From the NCBI GenBank assembly GCA_020747015.1, contig JAGTJM010000045.1, positions 62,001 to 126,000 of the forward strand: DNA of 64,000 bases, given 5' to 3'. Below the pieces are notes generated by a model that saw only the letters and a program-made list of their open reading frames with translations, was not told where the DNA came from and ran no database searches. This stretch comes from Pyrenochaeta sp. MPI-SDFR-AT-0127 (taxonomy: Eukaryota > Ascomycota > Dothideomycetes > Pleosporales > Cucurbitariaceae). Position 1 is the stretch's first letter; the number at the start of each line of letters is the position of its first letter. Made by a program: the position numbers and the translations under genes. This document shows positions 10,909 through 23,615 of the stretch, piece after piece.

Positions 10909-11423
10909 TTAAGACTCCGCTACGCCCCCTGACTTGTCGAGATGCCTGTCCTCGATGTGCACAACATCCAAGTCGTCGATCTTGACACCCTGGAACATGC
11001 GGACCTATAACAGTCAGTTTTGTTCGAAGTAAATTCGGCAGGAAAATCAAACATGTTGCTTACATTCACACCCATTAAATCTGGGGGTCCTTCCCCAAAC
11101 TCCATCATCCTAGGGTCAAAGAACACGGCACTGCCACACTGTCCACAGAACTTGTGTAGAATCTTTTTCATGCCGAAGGAGTAGTCCCTGAGCTGGTCCT
11201 CACCGCTTGTTATGTGCAGCTGTGACCGCTCGGGGTAGACAAGGAGATACGCATTGCGAGTGCATATCGAGCAATTACACGATACAACCTTCCACTGAAG
11301 AAGCGGTGGGGAAAGGACAACTGAGTATTGCACGGTGCCGCAATGGCATTTTGCAGGGTAGGTTTGACAATTGTTTGGGTCAAAAGGGGGGAGGGAGGGT
11401 TTCGTCTTCTCGGTCTCGCTCAT
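10909..11423 (-). CDS. GFA-family (glutathione-dependent formaldehyde-activating-like) enzyme
   Basis: Exons 11423-11064 and 11004-10909 (151 aa). The 59-nt phase-0 intron has a GTAAGC donor, a CTGAC branch site and a TATAG acceptor, and restores the family ending NVRMFQGVKIDDLDV. Zinc-ligand cysteines are all present: KCHCGTVQY, SCNCSICTRNAY and FCGQCGSAVFFDP, giving the CxC / CxxC / CxxC layout of the GFA (CENP-V/Gfa-like) fold. Members bind zinc and are proposed to handle glutathione adducts, but few have proven substrates. The gene lies 256 bp upstream of the thioesterase on the same strand; no functional link is implied. A TATATA stretch lies about 105 bp upstream (11529-11534). Confidence 0.9.
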
Positions 11424-12774
11424 GGTTGAGGTAAAGCAAGTGGTAGTGGTGCAGGAGCGGGGTAGTGATTGGTGTTGGTGTTGTTGAGGATTAATTTGAG
11501 TGTTACGCAAATGAAGTCGTATTCTACATATATAGCCTATGCTATAGTCTCTAAGCCTTACCTGAGGGCAGCGTAGTAACAGCGCTGGTACTTTCACTCA
11601 TCGTTGTTATGATCGACAGCACGATACTGCATGCAGCATTATCGGTGACTTTTTCAAAACTCTCCGGCTTTAACATCTCATGATCCCTCAGAAGTCGCCG
11701 AAGCTTCCAGTCATTCTAATAGAGTACCCGGCTTGAAGCTGATAAATGCACGGCAGGTCGTATCACCGCCGTAGGTAGAGCCGCGTCATTACGATGGACA
11801 ACTCCACGTCAGGACGTGTGACCGCGTACCTGGATGATTCGCCCTCACACACCAAAAATATCTTTGAAGACCTTCTCTTGACGAGATGTCTTTTTTCGCA
11901 ACAGACACGGTACGTTGCTCAAAATGGCAACTATTCTTCGCGATTCCGCGGGAACACAAATGCCGATCCCGTCTCACATTGCAATATCTCTCGTCCACTG
12001 GCTCAGAAACTCTGCGCTCGTCCACCACTCAAATTTCACAAATACATCAGTCTACGCATGTTCCACCGCTTTGGCTGATGCCGGCTGACGCCAAAGGGGC
12101 GCCAGCCCGTACCAGCCACTCCTGATGCACCAGTCGACCCAACGATCCTGCGCCCTGGCGACACAAACGATCCCGTGTCACCCCGGCCCCGAGGTGTCAC
12201 TTTGTTGCACGCCAGTGTCACTTGAAGGAGCACTCTGAGGTTGGTGATACAGAACTGGATCAGTGTCCTACAGCGATGAATGTTCCACGACGATGAACGG
12301 GCTTGTGTGACCTCTTTACCGGGCGCTCCGATTGGTGTCTTACTTCTGAGCCGCCAGGCTAAGTGGGCGTTGGTAGTGTGATCCGACAGTCTGGGCTGTG
12401 TGGTTGTACTGACGTTGATATGAGTGTGCATTTAGGATGGGGTACCTGGACAAGAGTAAACTGAGGATGAGCACAGACCGAGAAGGGTTTGTATGGGAAC
12501 GGGGGAGTGCTGCAACCAGGCCTTGATGATTACAAGAGATGAGGTGACTCTATTCGCTTATGATATCTCCGTACCAACCGTACCAAGATACTCCGGACGA
12601 ATTGAACGAGCTGTTTGCAAGCTTAGTCATACCCCTTTCTTCACTTGGATGAGACCATCTAATTCACCAGAAGCTTTAGGTCTGAAGTTTCTGGCCAAGT
12701 GTATTGTTCCTGAGGAATTAGAGTATTTATAAAGATACGGAGACGTCATAATTATTGTAAACACCCATCACAGC
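11424..12774. other. Intergenic, no gene supported
   Basis: Contains the promoter of the GFA gene (left) and the 3' flank of the acyltransferase (right). Overlapping short frames at 11.8-12.4 kb have no recognisable motif. Confidence 0.45.
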
Positions 12775-14340
12775 CTACGTACCGCTCATGTCGCAGTCAC
12801 CTAGCCCTAGCCCTCTCCATACCACTCCTTGGATATGCTTTAAGAAATTCTCAACCTCTTCCTTCCCATGCCATGCATCATTGTACGCCGCACTTAGTCC
12901 CAATTTACCCTCCCAGGTCCCCAAAAACACCCCAAGCCCCGTCCCTAATTCTTCACCCGTTACCCAGGGGCTACTAACCTTGAAAACACCCTGCTGAGGC
13001 GAAATGATCTTATCCACTACTCCCATACTGCTGATGCTGACAGAGGGCAAGGGGTTCGGTGCAGGTATTGGCCGTGGAGAGGTGGAGGCAGGGTTAGATA
13101 TGTGCGGCGTACCCATAGACCAGAAGGCTGGTGCCAGGTGCAGATTGTCGGGGCTGTCGCGAATGGTGTGGTAGTATGATTTCACCTGAGTGACAAGTGA
13201 GTGGAACTCTTCTTGTAATTCGTGATCTTCGTGCTCATTGTCGGTGATGGAAGGGATCATAAGATCGAGTACTAGGCTGTTACCGGAAACGGAATGGTAA
13301 ACTGCTGCTGCATGTTTCGGTGTAGCGTAGTCTGCTGTGCACTTCGGTCGTTCGTTAACCAAAGAGTAGTTGATGTATCGTGCTGATCTCTTCACGAGCC
13401 CTGGCTTCTGCAGATCCCGTATACCGATTGCGATGGCAGCGTGATAGATGTGAGTGATTGTCGTTCCAAGACCTTTACTTGCCTCTAGTATTCGTTTAGT
13501 GTCTGACGAGGAAAGCTCAAGGGCAACGCGTTGATGCTTCCCTGGATTCAGAGGGCCCTGTCTGAACGGAACAGTGAGAATCTCTACATTCTCTCGAAGT
13601 GCTGCATTACTAGCAATGAGGTTCTGTAGACGCTCCTGTTGCTCTAGTGTAAGAATGGGTGGTATATCTGCAGCGACGCGTAATGGTGGGCCGAGCTTAG
13701 TTACTTCTGATCCAGGCAATGGCAGTTTCCAAGCTGACGAGTCTTCGTAAGCTTGAGCAGCATGTGTTAGAAGAGCATTGAGGATTTGAAGTGTGCCGAT
13801 CCCATCCATAATATCGTGAGGGGATCGAAGAACAAGGTCTCGGCGAATGACATTTTCTCTGCTTATGTTGGTGTCTGAGGATGCAATAACAAAAAGTGTG
13901 GGTACTTCTGGAGCTGGAGGATCTGTATTGCACCATTCAATTCCAGACATCCCTGGGTCAACAGTGATGTAAGTTTGACGCAGCCACTCTTCAGTCTGAA
14001 CCTCCACAGTATTCGGATGAAACGGTACATATGACTTCGTCCACTTCTCTTGTTGGTGGTCGTACATCACTTGTGACACTATCGTTGGGTGATCGTATCG
14101 AAGCCTCAACCAAGCCTCACGAAGTGCTTCTTCAACCTTCCGCCCAGTCTCTTCGTGGGAGGACTCGGTGACCTCGACAGTAATTGATGCAAAGCCAGTG
14201 ATGGCAAAGTACATGCGGCCACAACCTTCGAAAGATTTTGCTAGGCATGTATAGAAGCACTCTGCTTCATCAATCTCCCGCTCCCAGTGACCGAGCCTGG
14301 TTTGTTGCCATGTAAGTTTAGGGTAACGATTGTCAGCCAT
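12775..14340 (-). CDS. Acyl-CoA-dependent acyltransferase, trichothecene O-acetyltransferase (Tri3)-like
   Basis: Intronless, 521 aa from MADNRYPKLTWQQ; an in-frame ATG 36 codons upstream (14448) gives a Lys/Phe-rich extension that looks like untranslated leader. The fold is that of the CoA-dependent acyltransferase/NRPS condensation superfamily. HDIMDG at residues 175-180 fits the HxxxDG catalytic motif, with His175 as base. The C-terminal half has the expected SISSMGVVDKII and LGVFLGTWEGKLGLSAAYNDAWH segments. Size and the N-terminal WxxT-G-WER start resemble 15-O-acetyltransferase Tri3-type proteins. No terpene cyclase, P450, PKS or NRPS gene lies nearby, so the substrate cannot be inferred and there is no sign of a toxin cluster here. 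Confidence 0.8.
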   Translation of the reverse strand: MADNRYPKLTWQQTRLGHWEREIDEAECFYTCLAKSFEGCGRMYFAITGFASITVEVTESSHEETGRKVEEALREAWLRLRYDHPTIVSQVMYDHQQEKWTKSYVPFHPNTVEVQTEEWLRQTYITVDPGMSGIEWCNTDPPAPEVPTLFVIASSDTNISRENVIRRDLVLRSPHDIMDGIGTLQILNALLTHAAQAYEDSSAWKLPLPGSEVTKLGPPLRVAADIPPILTLEQQERLQNLIASNAALRENVEILTVPFRQGPLNPGKHQRVALELSSSDTKRILEASKGLGTTITHIYHAAIAIGIRDLQKPGLVKRSARYINYSLVNERPKCTADYATPKHAAAVYHSVSGNSLVLDLMIPSITDNEHEDHELQEEFHSLVTQVKSYYHTIRDSPDNLHLAPAFWSMGTPHISNPASTSPRPIPAPNPLPSVSISSMGVVDKIISPQQGVFKVSSPWVTGEELGTGLGVFLGTWEGKLGLSAAYNDAWHGKEEVENFLKHIQGVVWRGLGLGDCDMSGT

Positions 14341-17300
14341 AATCTTGTGAGATGCGCGTTGGGTGTTTAACTTTCGGAAGGAAGGTGGTATGAAAAAAAA
14401 CTTGATTGATTTTATGAGTTTACGTGTGACGACTGCTGGGTGAAACAATATGAGATGATATTGGACTCTGAGTGCTCTTTATGGTCGAACAAGCAACATG
14501 TTTCTCGCAAGCATGCCTCTTTTCGGTTTGCCGCTAAATCATTGCGGGGTAAGTATGCGTGTGATGGAGATTCATGTCAATGAAAGTGAAGCTGCAGCTG
14601 GTCGAGTTCCACTCAGATGGTAATTCTTGTGTATCGGAAAAACCTCGCATGGTGTCCTTGTTACATATCAATGGTTAACCAATGGTGTGTCAGCATACAT
14701 GTACAGATGCGGTAGCTGGTTTGAACGCTCTGGATCAATCAAGGGGTCTATCACATATACTTTTTGAAATAGTGCTTGTTGATTGGAGCGAGAAAGTGCG
14801 AGATACGTAGAATCTTGGAGACATTTCTCGGGAGAACGTCGGCTGTGAGGTCCAGTCGGGCCGCCTTTCCGAGCGAGGGCAAACATCAACGTCAAAAACC
14901 AAGACCATTTTCCAACATACGTTGTCAGGTGCACACCTTCTCTCCCGTCTAACCATGCCGTCACTTGATTTACATTGCCTCACCGGACTATGTCTGCTAG
15001 AAACTACGATATACCCCGCAACAAACACCCTGTCATGCAACAGACCGGAGATGCGCGCCGAATACCACTGACGGCGATGATGAAGACGAAAGACTCACAA
15101 TCATGAGGGGATGTTGTAAACAGCCCGAGGATATGACATGTTTGATTTGCTCTGTACTACACAGCTCATTCCGTCTGCACCGATCAGCTATGATATCTTC
15201 TTCCTCATGTGCTGCACTGAATGAAACTACTCGCCACATGAATTTGCCGGCATGACTCTGCGAGATTTTGGGACTAGATTCGCAGATTGCTTCACAATCT
15301 ATGGAAATAGTCTACCAGGAGCTACACTTGTTCGGTAGTTGCACCTCTCACGCATTGAAGTATGATTGCGTGGCGAATTGTCGAGGCAATTCAGGGAAGC
15401 TGAACCGCGGAAGTTTGAAGCATATCTCATATTCTGAGCTTCAAATAAGGGCTGAATGCAAGCGTGACCAACTTCACGGGCAAGTTTACGGCTGTCAACG
15501 GATGGTGAAATTTCTATTAGTGTACGTACCTAGATTGAGACAGGTGGAGAACCTCCACTTCAGCACAAGGAAATCTTCCCGGCGACTTGCATTGGTAATA
15601 GCTTCCTCAATACCTCGAGGTCACAATATGATTTGCCCTGCTTGTGGTCATTTCGAAACATTCGAATCAGCTTCTAAAAGAGTGTAAGGCTTGGTTGTGC
15701 GCAGCTTCAATCTCTTTCTCCGGGAAGCTAGCTCACAGAGCCTGCTCTAGCTCCAGTACACTCCAAAACTTATGCACTCCTCCATGTAACCAAAAATCTC
15801 ACCAAATGCAAATACCCATGCCCTGGCTTCATGATTAGTTTCTGCTCATGTCTATGCTGGCCAGTGAAGACACTAAATTCTTCATCAAAGACATGGCACT
15901 GGACCCGGATGGGACAAACGTGATCATTCTCTCCATGCAGTTCCCGGCCCTTGTCGCCCTCACCTTGATGTACCCTACCCTAAAATTCTAGAACGATTAG
16001 CAGGATCGACACCAAGCCCGTGCTCTACACCCGACCGCGTTCCCAGCAGAAGTTTAGAAATGTAAGGCAAGGTAATTATGAGATTATGCCTTCTCTACAG
16101 CGGTATTTCTTTCTGATCCACTACCCTCAGAACTCCAGCCCATGAATCGAGCGTACGTAGTCCATACCGGCAATCTACAAGAAAATTTGCAGCAAGCTAG
16201 AATCTACATATCTAAATCACGGAAGCATGGTATTCCAGAATTCTCCATGCAACATTTTCATAAACGCTATGCTTTTCCGTTAAGAACAAACATTGCATTT
16301 CCGTCCTACCGTCTCTTTTCCTCGGAAAGATGATGAGATTACAAATGCAACAAAAAAAACAAATACATAGAATCTGTCCTGCCATACTCCTTCCACACAA
16401 CGCCACTATCCCGCACGACGCGTGTCGTCTCGGCCTGTGCGACCAGAGTAGCAATGCACAAGCAAAACACACGCATATTTCGTGTAGCATGTCTACCTTC
16501 CAAAGCATGGCGCTACCGTTCTGTTAACCACATGATCAGCGGTCCATGGACAATGTATTTGTTTCTACAAATGTGTAGTCAGAACCTTTAAGAAATGAGT
16601 CATGCAGAATGTAGGAATGAAAGAGAGTGTTTCCATGCCGCTCAATCTGCACACATGCAGAGCCGTTGGGACAGCAGAGTCGTGTCTCTTGAACCTATAT
16701 CTAAACAAAACACAATCTATTACAAATGTCCTTAGCAAATATCAGTCTCCATCGATTACTCATTCCCTGCATCTCCACTTTGTCCTGCACATCTAGATTG
16801 AAGGAAAATTTTTCATTCGACTTTTTTATCCAAGTCAGCTTGTTGCTACAGTACACACGATAAGAATAACACACCCACACCACCCTGCGGAAGTGAGTTT
16901 CGACACGTCGGCAAGTGCAGTGAGAAGAATTGAGTAGGTCATGTGGACGAAAGAACGACCGGGAAGATCGAGGGCTGTATGCAGGCGTTGGAATAACGAC
17001 GTTCAATTTTCAAAATGAGAATCCACTGCACACAATTGTTGCTTTTGAGGAACATCTATCTGTATAGGTGATGCTATAGGCAAACTCAGTCGAGCGCATA
17101 AGGTGAATTCCAAGGCGATGGAATATATAATAATTGTAATGATTGTCAGGGATATCAAATTGAGTGCATAATTTCAGACACTACCTCATGCATGATGAAG
17201 AGACGGGTCGTTTCACTGTTTCGCATCACGGCAAAGCGAGAGGAACAAAGTTTCTGAACTGTATAGAGAGACAAACACCACATAGCATTGCACTACTTAT

Positions 17301-18600
17301 AACTATTAATGCATATAGAGTGAGAAGACGCGCGGGTCCTTCTGCTCCTTTAGCAAATATGCCTTTCCCCGTCATACCAGGTAGAAGAACGCACCAATTT
17401 GCAGCGTGTACGCGTATGTATGGAGAGTTTCCCAAATAGCGGGAGCGGGAGCCTTGTCTCTTGTCAAGGGGCGGCGCACATCGCGCTGGCTTATTGCCAC
17501 GGTGCTGGTATCGCACCGGCTTCATACGTGTGTGATGCGCGTGAACAATGTGCTCTGAAGGGTAATAGTTAGTCCTAAAACAAGTTATATCCTTGTGTGC
17601 TGTGTCTGTAAAAAGACGCGGGTGGTGGGGAAGCGCTTTCGAAAGCGGTGCGCGTTGCAGAGATGTGACGGATTGTCTCAGTTGTGACTTTGGTGAGTCT
17701 CTGCGACTATCAGTTGAACAAGATGCCTTCGCCATCTGGCGGCAAAGTGACATAGAAATCGACGCGACTCTACAGTGTCTTGGTGCAACGGTAGCATCGC
17801 ACCCGCCAGTATAGGAGGCTCGGTAGTGCTCTTCATCGCTTTGCGCAGGCGATATGTACAACGATGCAGCAATGCCTGTTGGTCATCTGTAAGACAAGTG
17901 TGGACACTGCTATCAGCGGTGACAACGAGGTCCAGAATTGTGCCAGTTGTTTCACCTTGCGAGGAAGGAGGAAGAAAAGTGGATGCGTTGTCCATATCCA
18001 ATATAACATGTAAGCTGAGTGCTCACCGGTCTGTCAGATGTCAGGGCAAAGATGGACACTTTTGGTATGAGGCATAACATCTTTGGCATCAAGACAAAGC
18101 ATGCTTTCAAAGTGATTCTGACGGTGAATTGGTTACGAGTGACGGAGCCGCATCAGTATGCCTGACACTGTAGGCCAAGTCAGCAATCCCAACAGATCGC
18201 ATACCAAAAAGGCAACCATCAGATTGCAGTCGAGGCGCAGTTACTCAGCTCGTCCTACGCTAATCTGCAGTGAAGATAGCGCTGCTAATGAAGGAGTCTC
18301 AGCCTTGACTGAACCCAAAAATGGGTGCATCCAACGATCAAGGTCATGCCCATGCACAAACGAATGCCGAGTATTGGACTCGCAAACGACAAGCGCTGGG
18401 AGAGGCCTTGCAGCACTCCACTGCCTGAGCCGCCCTTGGCAATCACTGGGTTATGTACGGAATTGCTGAGTTGCTGCCTTAATGTGACAGCCACTCGAGC
18501 AACAAGCACACCAAGCTAATCGGGGCGAAAACATGACCGCGCTAACAACCCCATCGCCAGGATTATGTCAGACGGCTATGCTGGTGATAGTGAAGGTGCT
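14341..18600. other. Long interval without supported genes, left part
   Basis: Balanced base composition with many short overlapping frames and none with a motif or splice structure I can defend. At 17500-17518 and 17782-17803 lie two GGTGC...GCACC inverted repeats with related flanks. The second resembles the 5' half of a tRNA, but no T-arm follows. The acyltransferase promoter must lie just right of 14340. Confidence 0.45.
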
Positions 18601-21419
18601 TACGGCGTGGATGGATGCACGTGGAGAGTAAGCCGCGGTAAGCAATAAGCTGCCGTGGAGGAAACCGGTATTCGGGACTCATCATTGTGTAACAGAAGCA
18701 ATACAGGCACAGTGCCTGATTGAATGAACTGTGTAGTCATGGAATATATTCCGTGAAATAGATATTGAAAAGAATATAAAGCTACTGGTAGCTTGGCAAT
18801 GCTCGCTATACCGAGAACCCCTGCAGCTGAGGCATCCTGGCGAATGCGAGCTGAGCGGTGTACGAGAAGCAGGAAGTCCGAGCTGGCATGAAGGGGTCCA
18901 GAAGATGGCAGGATGAAGGGAGAAGGGAGATGAGAAAAGAAAAAAAAAACAAAATTGATTGGATCGTTTAGACAATTGCTGCAGGAAGGAAGGCTGTGAT
19001 GTAGGACAAGGCCCCCATGGCCTGATCGTTTTCGTAATGCAGTACTTGGGAAGCGAAGGTGACTTGCGATGTGATCAAGACGCAACTAACAAGACAATGG
19101 GCTAGTGCGGTGGGCTGCGAGCTGCTCTGTAGACAAAGGACATGAATAGAAGTCTTCGGACATGAGGGGACATGTGGAATGGGGGATAGGCAAGGTTGAT
19201 ACCCAGTGTTGCAGAGTCCGGACAGGCGCGTGAGCGAGGGAAGCAAGTTGGCGCACCCGAAAGGCTTTGCAAAGGCATCAAATCCCATTGGCGGAGTTTT
19301 GCATGACAAGAGTGCATCTCCTACCTATACGATCGAGACAAACGAGAAGGATCGAATAGTCATCCGCTCAGTGAGCGGTAAAGAAGCGGGTGTTCTTGCA
19401 ACGACGAGCGAATCGTGGCCAAACCCGCACATCCATTGTTCACAGAAACGGTGTGAGCGCCTGCCCATCAAAAAGGCCTTTGCGAGGGGAGCTTATCTTT
19501 GTTGCTCCCGAGAGTCGAAGGAGAAGCGCGCGCGCACAGTGGAGTCTGGTGAGTGGATGGCAAACAAAGTTTGGTCATCCTGACCATCAGTGACGGGGTT
19601 GACCCCCTATGTTTGCAGTAGCGGAGGACAAAAGCGGTCCATCATCTGCGTCAGAGAAACTTCTCACAACGGGCATTCCCTGTGCGCATCTTTGAAGATG
19701 GCGCGCACGATCCAGACGGGATGGCTTTTGTTGGCGTCGAGCCTAGCGGGCACGATAACCTGGTGCGCCCTGGTTCAGGCAATGAACAGGACGCCTGGAG
19801 AAGATCAACGGGATCATCGGCGTGGAGTTTTATGGTGCTGGGCGTCCGCCACGGAGACTTGTGTTTGACCGTCTCCCTCTGTGACGCAGGTACAAGTGTC
19901 GCAGGCTGGAAACTGGCTCGATTGACACCCCCGGGAACATTTTCCGCGACGTCGCGCCCAAACAGTTAGTCATATTGACATTTCTGCGGCACTTTGCTCG
20001 GGGAGACCTGGAGGAACGCTAAGGAGAATATTGACTGATTAGGAGAAGAAAGGATGGGCAAGTGTGAGGCGCTCTGCGCGGCTGAGAGGGTGCGTGCGGC
20101 AGTGTATTCTGGCCCCTTCGGTAAAAGAGCGAGGCAGGGACTCCAATCAGCAGAGTCGGGGCAGGTTTGGACAAATCATGTTTTGGCCGAGTGGAATTCG
20201 AGGACGGTTCCAAGCGACAGAGGGAAGCTACGGATACAGCCCAAACGTGCTTTGACGCAAGTCGCCTTCAGCACACAGTGTGTGTGGACAGGGTTTGGCG
20301 AGACGGGACCCCAGTCCAGGTGGAATTAGAGGGGCTAGTGCAGTTGATAGGCTGCTGGTTGCGGGCTGCATCACGCAGGAGAAGCAGTGCAGGCAAATGT
20401 TTAAAGTCTAGCACCGTGGGGTGCATTGATATGTGCAATTACAGCAACCATGGTCGCGCTATGGACAGAGGGAGAATATGTTTTGTGACTGCGGCACAAC
20501 GAGTCGCAGCATGGTTCCTGGGCCGACTGTGAGGGCGGGACAGAGAGAGCACAGCACTCGCCGCGGCCCTGGAGTCGTTCGGCGTGTCGTGGGCGGGGGG
20601 CTTCTGGACAGAGGCAGTCTGCGACGCTCTTGCTGTCTGCAGGCGGACGTGCAGCCAGCAAGCGCAGGACGGTGTTGAGCTGCGCAGCGCAAAGGACCAG
20701 GAGTGGGTGCGGCTCAAAACGTGGGCGCCGCCAACCGCTGATGACGGCAATCACAGTGCAAAGCGAGAGCTGACTTGCTGCTTCTGGCGGGGATGCATGA
20801 GCGAGTCCCAACAGCGCGGTCGGGCGTCGCGGGCGTCGAGGGCGTCGTCGGCTAGAGGACTAAGACTTCCGACCCTGGGAGAGGTGGGCTGGGCCGTGAC
20901 GGGGAAGGGCTGGAGGGCGTCCCAAACGCTAGAGGTGCGTCCGTGTCAAAAATTGAGTTGGGTAGCCGGCGTGTCACAGTGTGGGGACACGGGCGCTCCG
21001 AAGGCGTGAGACGCTTGCGAGTGCAGACTGGTGTGGTGTGGTGCGCTGTGGTGTGTGTGTGCAAAAGATCTGGGAGACAGCTTAACGGGTGAGATGCTAG
21101 CGCAGGCTGGTGCAGGAGACGGAACGATGGCGCGCAGTGTCACGGGGGGCGAGATGCCCTTGGCTGTGGGACAAAGAGGGCCTCTTGGGCCTGACCCGCA
21201 CACGACCAGAGATTTGTGCTGGGATGAGCAAGGCTGGCAGCTACCGGTATGCGTCGCTACCATGACGGAATGATGGCGGGGTACAGCATGTCTCGTACGG
21301 ATAAGGCTACACGGTGGGTCTTGGTCACGCCCAAACTCGTTAATCAAACAGTGCGGGAAAGAACCGGCAGACGGGTTAAATGAAGAGAGACACTGGGATG
21401 GGGCATGCTGGAGCTGGAT

Positions 21420-21453
21420 GGGGAGGGGGGAGGGGGGAGGGGAGGGGAGGAGG
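21420..21453 (+). repeat. G-rich tract (potential G-quadruplex)
   Basis: Runs of four to six G separated by single A over 34 bases, then GGAGG. Four or more G-runs with one-base loops are the classic quadruplex-forming arrangement. Confidence 0.7.
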
Positions 21454-21520
21454 TGTCCCAAGGAGCTGCATCGTTGTACCAGAGTATTCCTCCCGACGAC
21501 AGGGCCCTTCCTTGGTTTGT

Positions 21521-21578
21521 CTCTCTCGCTACTCTTCTCGCTCTCTCTCACTCGCTCTCACTCTCTCGCGCTCTCTCG
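21521..21578 (+). repeat. CT-rich low-complexity tract
   Basis: Almost pure CTCTCT/CACTCG pyrimidine-rich sequence, 70 bases after the G-rich tract. Such tracts are common in fungal core promoters just before transcription start sites. Confidence 0.6.
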
Positions 21579-23598
21579 TCCCCAGACCTTGTCTTTGTCT
21601 GTTGGACTTTGCATCTGCTAGTTTGTTTGTTGATGCTTGTTCAAGATGTGCAAGCGCAACCGTGACGCGAGGAAAGAAGGACCGGTCAGCTATCAGATCG
21701 CGACTGCCTTTAGCGGAGGCCCTCTTTCACTTCGCTTAAGGCCCGGCCTCATTGGGCAGGCGCGCCCAGGATTACACGAAAAGCTCGCATTGGGCCTGCT
21801 GCGTGACAGGTCTCGCTGAGATGAAGGGGGGGAGAGCATCCCGTGTTGCTGTGAATGCGCTGCGGCCTGCCCGTCGTCGTCGTTGTCGCTGGTGTCGTGT
21901 AGTCTTCTGCTGGCCTGCGACGACCCAGTGCATCGCCAGGGCTGTCCACGTTGCAAACGCCTACCGCACCGCGCGACAGGGTGAGGCAGCAAGCCATAAA
22001 GCCTCCCCCAAAGGCGCAGAGGGCGCAGAAGGAGCCGGCCGTCGGCTGCGGCTAACAAGATCTCTGCACCCGCTTGGCCCTGCACCTCGCCCCAACCAGC
22101 ATGGCGCCGCCCATGGCTGCCCCAATTCTGCGGTCTGTGGCCGCAAGCCCTCACGCACTGGCTGGGATGCAGGCGAATTGGGTCCTCGATCGACGGCGAA
22201 CATGTCCCCAGTTCCATGTCGCTCGCTCGTTGCGCCAGCTGCCTCAACCAGGCCACCGGGAAAAAACTCTCGACGACAGCTATCCACAACCAGACGCCAA
22301 CTTCATGCCAGCAGCGCGCCCGCTGGTCGTCCCCCACCGACATGAACGGTACAGCAGCTGTCAGGGAGAATCACCGCCAGCCCGCGCCTCGTGCGCCTGT
22401 GAGTAATGACGCTTGTTGCCTGCGCCCGTCTCCGTAGCGAATGTGAAGACCAAGACCCACTATACGGCATCAGACGCGCGCAAAAACGAGCCGGAGCTGC
22501 TTCAAGTGCCCTTCCACGTGGAGATCCACCCTCCAAGGCACACTTGCACCACCGCACTGCGCCGGGACAGGCTCTGGAGAAATGAAGTCGGGCAGGGACC
22601 AAACACTCTGCTTATTGCACCTTGCCTCTTCCGATCTACACGTGCCGCAAGCAATATAACGCTGCCTCTAATAATAGTACTTCCCAAAGCACCTCGCAAA
22701 GACCAATGATTACGCATTTCGGGGCCAAATCCATATGGTCCCGGCAGCAGCGCATTCAAACGTTGTTGTTGATATTGCTCTGCGAATCGAGCCACGGCGG
22801 CAATCTACAGGGAACGGCTACCATGTCGATCAGAGACTTAGTACCATCGCCCACTCGCGTTGTTCCCCGCCGTCGAAACACTCTCCTGCTTAAGCGCACC
22901 AGGCCACCACTCAATCATGTGCAGCTCGCACTCAAGTTCCGTCTCGGCTAGCGCCAGCCCGCCGACCTCAGCGCCATGTCGTCAGCTAACCTACGAAGCG
23001 GTACGAGCACGGTTGCAGTATTGGTCGCCGACGAAGCACTGGCCGCAGGGATGCGCCCTCTCCAGCTCTCTCGCGAAACCTGGATTGACGCTGGGGCTTC
23101 GCGACGCTGCACTGTGATCAAGACTACCAGAAGCGCTCATGTCCTACCTTGATAGCGCTTCGCCAGCCCAACCCCAGCCAGCAAATTCGCCGTGATCAGC
23201 ACTGCTAGTAATTAGTATTGGCTTTTGTAAACGGCGAGCTTGGGCCAAAGAGGGTATGGGTTGTCTTGAACTTTTGGCTTTGTCTCTGCCACTGTGCTCT
23301 TTGGGCCAGACCGCGTCCGTGCTCTATAGGCTCTCCCAGGTCCTTGTTGGCGCCAGTCCCGACGCACCCTAGACTGCCACTGGGCTCCTCACCCTTGGTA
23401 CTTGGGAAAACAAAAGCATGTCCTCCTGTCTGTCTCTTGTCGTGCCGCAAGTCTGGGTCAGGAGAGCCGCATCGCCACGCAGCTGCTTTACGCATTGCCC
23501 TTACGGCGTCATGCTGGAATGCCATCAAAGGAGCGCCGGCGAGGTCAAGTCACCTAATCTGGCCTGCCAGGATGAAGCAAAATGGTGGTCCTTTCACT

Positions 23599-23615
23599 CC
23601 CCCCCCCCCCCCCCC
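23599..23615 (+). repeat. Poly(C) run of 17
   Basis: Uninterrupted cytosines followed by GGGCCGG. Length should be treated as uncertain, since sequencing of such runs is error-prone. Confidence 0.8.

Noticed and set aside
17776..17850. tRNA gene suggested by A-box TGGTGCAACGG and a D-arm fold
   Set aside because: No T at the anticodon-loop position, no B-box (GGTTCRANNCC) within 100 bases and no pairing acceptor stem; at best a degenerate fragment.
17226..17861. 211-codon minus-strand frame with a hydrophobic C-terminal part
   Set aside because: Composition irregular, overlaps the inverted repeats, and nothing resembles a known domain.
20401..22350. Several 100-200 codon frames on both strands
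   Set aside because: They overlap each other in all frames, as expected for GC-rich sequence with few stop codons; composition is Arg/Pro/Ala-rich without motifs.
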